A stretch of 40,450 bases of DNA from Prevotella sp. (lineage in GTDB: Bacteria > Bacteroidota > Bacteroidia > Bacteroidales > Bacteroidaceae), in contig JAILAA010000110.1 in NCBI GenBank assembly GCA_024681875.1, positions 1 through 40,450 on the forward strand, in the 5' to 3' direction. Position 1 is the stretch's first letter; the number at the start of each line of letters is the position of its first letter. The translations under genes were made by a program, and so were the position numbers. The notes beneath the pieces were generated by a model. It had not been told where the DNA came from. It made no database searches and saw only the letters and a list, made by a program, of their open reading frames with translations. This document shows positions 34,753 to 40,450 of the stretch, in pieces.

Positions 34753-34795
34753 TTCTTCAATTCTTCAATTCTTCAATCCTTCAATTCTTCAATCC
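34748..34795. repeat. Octamer tandem repeat (AATTGAAG/GATTGAAG) at the lipoprotein start
   Basis: About six tandem 8-nt units fill the gap between prs and the thioredoxin-like gene and supply its TTG start codon (34752-34750, reading TTGAAAAAATTA). The unit length is not a multiple of three, so copy-number change would shift in-frame starts. Confidence 0.8.
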
Positions 34796-35731
34796 TTACA
34801 CAAGATACTGGTCGCTAATGCTCTCGTTGTTGATGACGCGGCGGATGGTCTCGGCAAACATGTCGGCCACGCTGATTTGCTTCACCTTGGCACAGCGTTG
34901 TGTATAGGGGATGCTGTCGGTGAAGACGATTTCTGTAAGGGCCGACTCCTGTACGCGCTCGCTGGCAGGGCCGCTCATCACGCAATGGCTAGCGCAGGCA
35001 CGCACGCTCTTGGCGCCTGATGCCATCATCAGGTCGGCAGCCTTGGTGATGGTGCCGGCCGTGTCGACCATGTCGTCAATAATTACCACATTCTTGCCTT
35101 CCACCTCTCCAATGATCTGCATCGTGGCCACTACGTTGGCGCGGGCACGGGTCTTGTTGCACAGCACCAGCGGACAGCCCAGATACTTGGCATAGGTGTT
35201 GGCACGCTTCGAGCCACCCACGTCGGGCGAGGCGATGACCAGGTCGTCAAGCTTTAGGCTCTGCAGATAGGGTAGGAGGACGCCCGAGGCGTAGAGGTGG
35301 TCGACAGGCACGTCGAAGAAACCCTGTATCTGGTCGGCGTGCAGGTCCATCGTGATGACGCGGTTGACGCCAGCCACGCTCAGCAGGTCGGCCACCAGCT
35401 TGGCGCCTATCGATACGCGGGGCTTGTCCTTGCGGTCCTGGCGGGCCCATCCGAAATAAGGAATGACAGCGTTGATGGTCCGTGCCGAGGCGCGCTTGGC
35501 AGCGTCAATCATCAGCAGAAGCTCCATCAGGTTGTCGCTGTTGGGAAAAGTGCTCTGTACAAGGAAGATGTCGCGTCCGCGGATGCTCTCCTCGTAGCTC
35601 ACGGCGAACTCTCCGTCAGAGAACTTCGTGATTTGCAACTTGCCCAGCGGACAACCCAGGCTTTGACAGATTTTTTCTGCCAGATATCTCGTGGCAGTGC
35701 CCGAGAAAACCATATAGTTTTGCGTACTCAT
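34796..35731 (-). CDS. prs: Ribose-phosphate pyrophosphokinase (PRPP synthetase)
   Basis: A 311-aa class I PRPP synthetase that makes PRPP from ribose 5-phosphate and ATP, used in purine, pyrimidine, histidine and tryptophan synthesis. It carries FSDGEFAVSYEESIRGRDIFLVQS, DLHADQIQGFFDVPVDHL with the metal His/Asp, SPDVGGSKRA, and the PRPP loop NVVIIDDMVDTAGTITKA. It starts 2 nt after the stop of the ThiE-like gene, so the two are probably coupled. Confidence 0.96.
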   Translation of the reverse strand: MSTQNYMVFSGTATRYLAEKICQSLGCPLGKLQITKFSDGEFAVSYEESIRGRDIFLVQSTFPNSDNLMELLLMIDAAKRASARTINAVIPYFGWARQDRKDKPRVSIGAKLVADLLSVAGVNRVITMDLHADQIQGFFDVPVDHLYASGVLLPYLQSLKLDDLVIASPDVGGSKRANTYAKYLGCPLVLCNKTRARANVVATMQIIGEVEGKNVVIIDDMVDTAGTITKAADLMMASGAKSVRACASHCVMSGPASERVQESALTEIVFTDSIPYTQRCAKVKQISVADMFAETIRRVINNESISDQYLV

Positions 35732-35733
35732 TA

Positions 35734-36339
35734 TTATAAATATTGTCTGTATCTCTTGAAATGAGCAATGAGCTCCTTGAAATCCTGTCCTTGATGGATA
35801 TTAAAGCGATTCCAAAGGTCGCCGCATACCACCACACCGCCAAAGCCCCAATCGGCTATCTGGCTGATATTGTCGAGGCTGACGCCGCCAAGCGCATAGA
35901 CGTGGCGATCGATGAGGCCCTGTCGAGAGGCTTCCTCCAACTCTTTCTTGGTAAATGATTGTCTGTCAGCAGGATTGCTATGACTGTTGAAGAGAGACTT
36001 CAAGAACACGTACTTGCTGTTCTTCTTCGCTTCACGTAATTGAGAAAGCGCCGTGCAAGTACGGCTGACATGTCCACGATAGCCGTAGGGCAACTCATCG
36101 TCAGGATGCTCCAGATGAATTCCCTTGAGGCCATACTCCTCGCGCAGATAAAAGTGCTCGTGAACAGTGATGCGTTTATAGTAATCTTCGGAAAGCAGCG
36201 TAAGCAGTCGCTCGGAATATACAGGCTCCGACATGGGCTTGTACAGGTGTAGGTTGTCCAAGCCTTCCTCAAAGAGGGCAGTCAGGATTTTGTCTTCTTC
36301 CACGAAGAACGTGGAACGTGTCATAATGATGAGTTTCAT
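35734..36339 (-). CDS. ThiE/TenI-like TIM-barrel protein
   Basis: A 201-aa protein of the thiamine phosphate synthase superfamily. Support comes from LYKPMSEPVYSERLL near the N-terminus, VHEHFYLREEYGLKGIHLEHPD in the middle (where ThiE has an HLGQxD-like motif), and YALGGVSLDNISQIADWGFGGVVVCGDLWN at the phosphate-binding end. Several canonical ThiE substrate motifs are altered, including HLGQ to HLEH, and no other thi genes are nearby. A TenI-like or unassigned role is as likely as true thiamine phosphate synthase. It has its own promoter and is coupled to prs (2-nt gap). Confidence 0.78.
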   Translation of the reverse strand: MKLIIMTRSTFFVEEDKILTALFEEGLDNLHLYKPMSEPVYSERLLTLLSEDYYKRITVHEHFYLREEYGLKGIHLEHPDDELPYGYRGHVSRTCTALSQLREAKKNSKYVFLKSLFNSHSNPADRQSFTKKELEEASRQGLIDRHVYALGGVSLDNISQIADWGFGGVVVCGDLWNRFNIHQGQDFKELIAHFKRYRQYL

Positions 36340-36361
36340 CCTTACGTCGCTGTTTGCGCTG

Positions 36362-36369
36362 CAAAGTTA
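36362..36369 (-). promoter_or_regulatory. -7 box of the ThiE-like/prs unit
   Basis: On the minus strand TAACTTTG matches TAnnTTTG. A TTG lies about 21-22 nt upstream as a possible -33. The leader is about 15-20 nt. Confidence 0.5.
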
Positions 36370-36486
36370 TAAAAAAAACAGCCATTGACATCAATATTTC
36401 CGCAAAATTTCTGTAAAACTTCGCATTTTATGCCGAAAGTATAGATTAAAATTGCTTAAAACGGCAGGAGTTTGGAGAAAAAACAC

Positions 36487-36494
36487 TACCTTTG
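36487..36494 (+). promoter_or_regulatory. -7 box of gyrA
   Basis: TACCTTTG followed by CA, as in other promoters of the window. No TTTG stands 20 nt upstream. The predicted leader is about 108 nt, the longest apart from trp, and contains a small reading frame (36518-36574, MRLRALKWPLRRFSVFSE) whose use is uncertain. Confidence 0.5.
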
Positions 36495-36608
36495 CAGTCG
36501 CAATGGAAAGGTGAAAAATGCGCCTGCGGGCTTTAAAATGGCCTCTACGGCGATTTTCCGTCTTTAGTGAATAGTAAAATGTAAACAAGTTAATTATAGA
36601 TTATCACA

Positions 36609-39161
36609 GTGGACCAGACGTTTGACAACGACAGAATTCTGAAGATCAACATTGAGGAGGAGATGAAAAGCTCCTACATCGACTACTCCATGTCGGTGAT
36701 TGTTGCCCGTGCCCTTCCTGATGTGCGCGATGGCTTCAAGCCTGTACACCGCCGCATCCTTTATGGCATGATGGGCATCAACAATGTAAGTACACAACCT
36801 TATAAGAAATGCGCGCGCGTAGTGGGCGAGGTGCTGGGTAAGTATCATCCCCACGGCGACAGCTCTGTATATGGTGCACTCGTCCGCATGGGACAGGCAT
36901 GGAATATGCGTTACATGCTGGTTGACGGACAAGGCAACTTTGGTTCTGTGGACGGCGATTCACCCGCTGCCATGCGTTATACTGAGTGCCGTCTCTCGAA
37001 GATGGGCGAGCACATCATGGACGACCTGGACAAGGACACTGTCGACATGGAGCCCAACTTCGACGACTCGCTGAAGGAGCCCAGCGTCATGCCTACCAAA
37101 GTGCCCAACCTGCTGGTGAACGGCGGCAACGGCATTGCTGTGGGTATGGCCACGAATATGCCGACACACAATTTGGGAGAGGTCATCGACGGCTGCTGTG
37201 CCTTTATCGACAATCCCGACATCGACACCGACGGACTGATGGAGTATATTCCCGGTCCCGACTTCCCTACAGGTGCTTATATCTATGGCTTGCAGGGCGT
37301 GCGCGATGCCTATGAGACTGGACGCGGACGCATCGTCATGCGCGCCAAGGCTGAGATTGAGCCTGGCGAGCAGCACGACAAGATCGTGGTGACAGAGCTG
37401 CCCTACGGCGTGAACAAGGCCGAGCTGGTGACCTACATCGCCGAGCTGGCCAACCAGCACAAGGTAGAGGGCATCGCCAACGTGAACGACGAGTCGGGCC
37501 GTCAGGGTATGCGTATCGTGGTCGACTGCAAGCGTGATGCCAATGCCAACGTCATCCTGAATAAGCTCTTTAAGATGACAGCTCTACAGAGCTCATTCTC
37601 AGTAAATAGCATTGCTTTGGTGCCCATTTCCGGCACGCACGGCAAACTGCGCCCGAAGCTGCTGACGCTGAAGGAGTGCATCCGTTACTTCATCGACCAC
37701 CGCCACGAGGTGACCATTCGCCGTACAAAGTTCGACCTGAAGAAGGCGCAGGAACGTGCCCATATCCTCGAAGGCTTGATTATCGCCGTCAACAACATCG
37801 ACGAGGTGGTGCACATCATTCGAAATTCAAAGACTCCTACCGATGCTCAGCGCAACCTCGAGGCCCGCTTCAACCTGGACGAGCCCCAGTCGAAGGCCAT
37901 CGTCGATATGCGCCTCTCGCAGCTCACCGGTCTGCGTGTCGACCAGCTGCATCAGGAGTACGACGACCTGATGAAGCTCATTGCCGACCTGCAGGAGATT
38001 CTCGACAATCCCGAGCGCTGCAAGCAGGTGATGAAGGACGACCTCATGGAGGTGAAGGAGAAATATGGCGACGAGCGCCGTACGGAGATTATCCCCTTCG
38101 ACCACGAATTCAATGCCGAGGACTTCTACCCCGACGATCCTGTCGTCATCACCATTTCGCACATGGGCTATATCAAGCGTACACCGCTCAACGACTTCCA
38201 TGCACAGAGCCGTGGAGGCCTGGGCAGCAAGGGCGCACGTCACCGCGACAACGACTTCACCGAGTATATCTATCCCGCCACGATGCACAACACGCTGCTC
38301 TTCTTCACCCAGAAGGGACGTTGCTACTGGCAGAAGTGCTACGAGATTCCCGAGGGCGACAAGAACTCGAAGGGCCGTGCCATTCAGAACATGCTCAACA
38401 TCGAGCCCGATGATGCCGTCAATGCTGTGCTGCGTATCAAGAACTTCAATGACGACGAGTTCCTCAAGTCTCACTACGTGGTGTTCGCCACTAAGCAGGG
38501 AATTGTCAAGAAGACCTGTCTTGATGCCTACAAGAACGTACGTGCCGCAGGCGTGAAAGCCCTGCTCATTAACGAAGGCGACGAAGTGATTGGCGTACGC
38601 CTGACCAACGGCAAGAACGAAATCATTATGGCCAACCGCAATGGTCGTGCCGTGCGCTTCAACGAAGACCAGATACGTCCCATGGGCCGTGTGTCAACGG
38701 GTGTCATCGGTATGCGTCCAGATGAGGGCGATGATGAAGTGATAGGCATGGTATGTGTCAACGACCCGCAGACAGAGACCATCATGGTGGTCTCGGAGAA
38801 CGGCTACGGCAAGCGTACCGACATTGAGGACTACCGCAAGACGGCCCGTGGTGCCAAGGGTGTGAAGACCCTCGCCATCACTGAGAAGACAGGCCGACTG
38901 GTTGCTATCAAGGTGGTGACCGACGAGAACGACCTGATGATTATCAACAAGAGCGGCATCCTTATCCGTCTGAATGTATCCGAGGTTCGAGTCATGGGAC
39001 GTGCCACACAGGGTGTGCGCCTCATCAATCTCACGAAGAAGAACGACGTCATCGCCTCCGTCTGCAAGGTCCAGAAAGCCACCGAGGAGGAGTTGGCCGA
39101 AGAAGCCGAGACCGAGGAATACTCAGAAGCTCCGGAAGTCTCGGAAACTCCGGAAGAATAA
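36609..39161 (+). CDS. gyrA: DNA gyrase subunit A
   Basis: An 850-aa type II topoisomerase A subunit that cuts and rejoins DNA to introduce negative supercoils with GyrB. It contains [33 protein letters not shown], the quinolone-determining region with [17 protein letters not shown], and the active-site Tyr in the segment [15 protein letters not shown]. The C-terminal beta-pinwheel carries a GyrA-box-like [10 protein letters not shown] (the Q-R-G-G-x-G type), which separates it from ParC. The tail is rich in Glu and Pro. Reading opens with GTG at 36609 ([18 protein letters not shown]), since no in-frame ATG precedes it. Confidence 0.96.
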   Translation: MDQTFDNDRILKINIEEEMKSSYIDYSMSVIVARALPDVRDGFKPVHRRILYGMMGINNVSTQPYKKCARVVGEVLGKYHPHGDSSVYGALVRMGQAWNMRYMLVDGQGNFGSVDGDSPAAMRYTECRLSKMGEHIMDDLDKDTVDMEPNFDDSLKEPSVMPTKVPNLLVNGGNGIAVGMATNMPTHNLGEVIDGCCAFIDNPDIDTDGLMEYIPGPDFPTGAYIYGLQGVRDAYETGRGRIVMRAKAEIEPGEQHDKIVVTELPYGVNKAELVTYIAELANQHKVEGIANVNDESGRQGMRIVVDCKRDANANVILNKLFKMTALQSSFSVNSIALVPISGTHGKLRPKLLTLKECIRYFIDHRHEVTIRRTKFDLKKAQERAHILEGLIIAVNNIDEVVHIIRNSKTPTDAQRNLEARFNLDEPQSKAIVDMRLSQLTGLRVDQLHQEYDDLMKLIADLQEILDNPERCKQVMKDDLMEVKEKYGDERRTEIIPFDHEFNAEDFYPDDPVVITISHMGYIKRTPLNDFHAQSRGGLGSKGARHRDNDFTEYIYPATMHNTLLFFTQKGRCYWQKCYEIPEGDKNSKGRAIQNMLNIEPDDAVNAVLRIKNFNDDEFLKSHYVVFATKQGIVKKTCLDAYKNVRAAGVKALLINEGDEVIGVRLTNGKNEIIMANRNGRAVRFNEDQIRPMGRVSTGVIGMRPDEGDDEVIGMVCVNDPQTETIMVVSENGYGKRTDIEDYRKTARGAKGVKTLAITEKTGRLVAIKVVTDENDLMIINKSGILIRLNVSEVRVMGRATQGVRLINLTKKNDVIASVCKVQKATEEELAEEAETEEYSEAPEVSETPEE

Positions 39162-39214
39162 ATAGTAAATCGTCAAATAGTAAATAACATCAACCTTTTT
39201 AATAACTCAAAAAC

Positions 39215-40450
39215 ATGAAAAAGATTCTCATGATGGCCATGATGGCAGCAGCTGCCACCACAGCCTTTGCCCAGGATGCCCTGGTGAAAGAAGCAAAGAA
39301 GCTGTACTCGTCCGGTAATCTCGACGAGGCCGCCCAAAAGCTTACGCCTGCTCTCACTTCAGCCGAGACTGCCGACAAGGCAGCAGCGTGGAACCTGATG
39401 AACGACATCCAATACAAAATTTACAGCGACGAGTACCAGAAGATGATTCTGCACCAGGCCGCCGACACCATGAAGGCCGTCAAGGCTTTCCTCGATGGCT
39501 TTAATGCCGCCACCGAGTGCGACAAGTATGCCCAGCAGCCCAACGAGAAGGGCAAGGTGAAGAACCCCTACCGCAAGAACAATGCCCCCCGCTACCTCAA
39601 CGAGCGCCATCTGATGTACAACATTGGTGCTATGTGCTACCAAAACAGCAACTATAAGGGCGCTGTCAAGGCTTGGCAGTCTTACATCGGAACAGGTGCA
39701 TCATCAATCTATGATGATAGCAAACTGGCTCCTGACACCCTTATCGCCGATGCTGCCTACAACTCAGCCTACCTGAGCTATCAAGACAAGGACTATGACA
39801 CCGCCCTCACATTGGCCGAGAAGGCTCTCAGCTATCCTGGTAAGGAGGAAGGCTGTCTGGACCTTATTCTTTACACCATGAAAGATAAGTCCACCAACCA
39901 TGCAGACTCACTTGTCTATCTGGCACGTCTGAAGGAAGCCCACAAGGCCAATCCCAATCGCGACCTCTACTTCAACCTCCTGCAGGACTACTATGTCCGT
40001 GCCAACGACACAGAGGCTCTGATGACATGGGCAAGAGAAGAGACGAAGATTGACGCTGGCAACAAAATGGCATGGGCCCTGCTTGGCGAGGCTGAGATGA
40101 ACAGCGAGCATTGGGACGAGGCTATCGAGGCCTTCAAGAAAGCCGCTGAGATTGACCCCAACTGGGTGCCTGTGGTGTTCAACACCGGCATCTGCTACAA
40201 CACGAAAGCCATCATACTCAACGAGCAGCTGACCGACAAGAAAACCATGCGCATCAGCAACGAGAACGCCGAGAAGGTGAAGGATGTGGTGCGTGAGGCT
40301 CAGAAATATCTGGAGAAGACCCGCGAACTCGACCCCAACCACGAGCAGGCTCGTTGGACCTATCCTCTCTATCGCATCTACTACACTCTTGGCCTGAAAG
40401 ACAAGATGGCCGAGCTGGAAACCATCGACCCCTCGCTGAAGGACATCTAA
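39215..40450 (+). CDS. Secreted tetratricopeptide repeat protein
   Basis: A 411-aa protein with a Sec signal peptide (MKKILMMAMMAAAATTAFAQ, cleavage after AFA) and TPR repeats at about 22-80, 140-215 and 270-370 (for example GNLDEAAQKL, SEHWDEAIEAFKKAAEIDPN). The predicted location is the periplasm, where TPR proteins scaffold complexes; no partner can be read from sequence. It is complete, with the TAA at the last three bases of the window. It lies 53 nt after gyrA, and that gap has a short TAGTAAAT direct repeat but no clear promoter or terminator. Confidence 0.9.
   Translation: MKKILMMAMMAAAATTAFAQDALVKEAKKLYSSGNLDEAAQKLTPALTSAETADKAAAWNLMNDIQYKIYSDEYQKMILHQAADTMKAVKAFLDGFNAATECDKYAQQPNEKGKVKNPYRKNNAPRYLNERHLMYNIGAMCYQNSNYKGAVKAWQSYIGTGASSIYDDSKLAPDTLIADAAYNSAYLSYQDKDYDTALTLAEKALSYPGKEEGCLDLILYTMKDKSTNHADSLVYLARLKEAHKANPNRDLYFNLLQDYYVRANDTEALMTWAREETKIDAGNKMAWALLGEAEMNSEHWDEAIEAFKKAAEIDPNWVPVVFNTGICYNTKAIILNEQLTDKKTMRISNENAEKVKDVVREAQKYLEKTRELDPNHEQARWTYPLYRIYYTLGLKDKMAELETIDPSLKDI

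Overview
The window is a stretch of bacterial core chromosome, almost certainly from Bacteroidales and most like Prevotellaceae. The evidence is a short primary sigma factor of the Bacteroidetes type (287 aa, no region 1.1), repeated Bacteroidetes-style promoters (a -7 box of TAnnTTTG, some with a TTTG/TTG box about 20 bp upstream), A-rich leaders with little Shine-Dalgarno sequence, and families typical of that phylum (DUF4924, DUF4369-thioredoxin lipoproteins, a Nudix-type AraR regulator, an EF-G2-like paralogue). I saw no rRNA, tRNA, CRISPR array, prophage or intact insertion sequence. The only trace of mobile DNA is a small decayed DUF559 element.

Layout, left to right. (1) 1-2154 (-): an EF-G paralogue with degenerate GTPase motifs, cut by the left edge. 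It is divergent from hemW, and a nested palindromic element lies between them. (2) 3705-6931: a ROK sugar kinase (-), then a LysE-type exporter, a DUF4924 protein and rfbD (+). The divergent kinase/exporter promoters carry heptamer tandem repeats. (3) 6977-12993 (-): a tryptophan operon in the order trpB-trpE-trpG-trpD-trpC-trpA, without trpF. A leader holds an 18-residue peptide with three tandem Trp codons followed by a 14-bp GC-rich hairpin, which is a textbook transcription-attenuation layout. (4) 13069-16599 (-): a Fur-family regulator, purA and hisS, with a 382-bp inverted-repeat element carrying a broken DUF559 endonuclease between purA and hisS. (5) 16670-22694 (+): a pentose/aldose locus: secreted aldose 1-epimerase, sugar porter, SSS symporter, AraR-like Nudix regulator and araD, ending at a terminator. 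(6) 22856-24451 (+): an HtrA/Do protease. (7) 24569-29179 (+): rpoD, translationally coupled to a compact, uncharacterised set (secreted small protein, HPr-kinase-like enzyme, signal-peptidase-like Ser/His protease, PqqD-like domain), followed by prfC. (8) 29196-33424 (+): mltG, glnS and a TPR protein. (9) 33643-36369 (-): a ThiE/TenI-like protein, prs and a DUF4369/thioredoxin lipoprotein. (10) 36487-40450 (+): gyrA and a secreted TPR protein.

The most interesting signals are the trp attenuator, the kinase/protease/PqqD module fused into the rpoD operon, the EF-G paralogue that has lost its catalytic His, three promoters sharing an identical 14-nt core next to 7-nt tandem repeats, the DUF559 element bounded by 33-nt inverted repeats, and AATTGAA-type repeats abutting genes that start with TTG.
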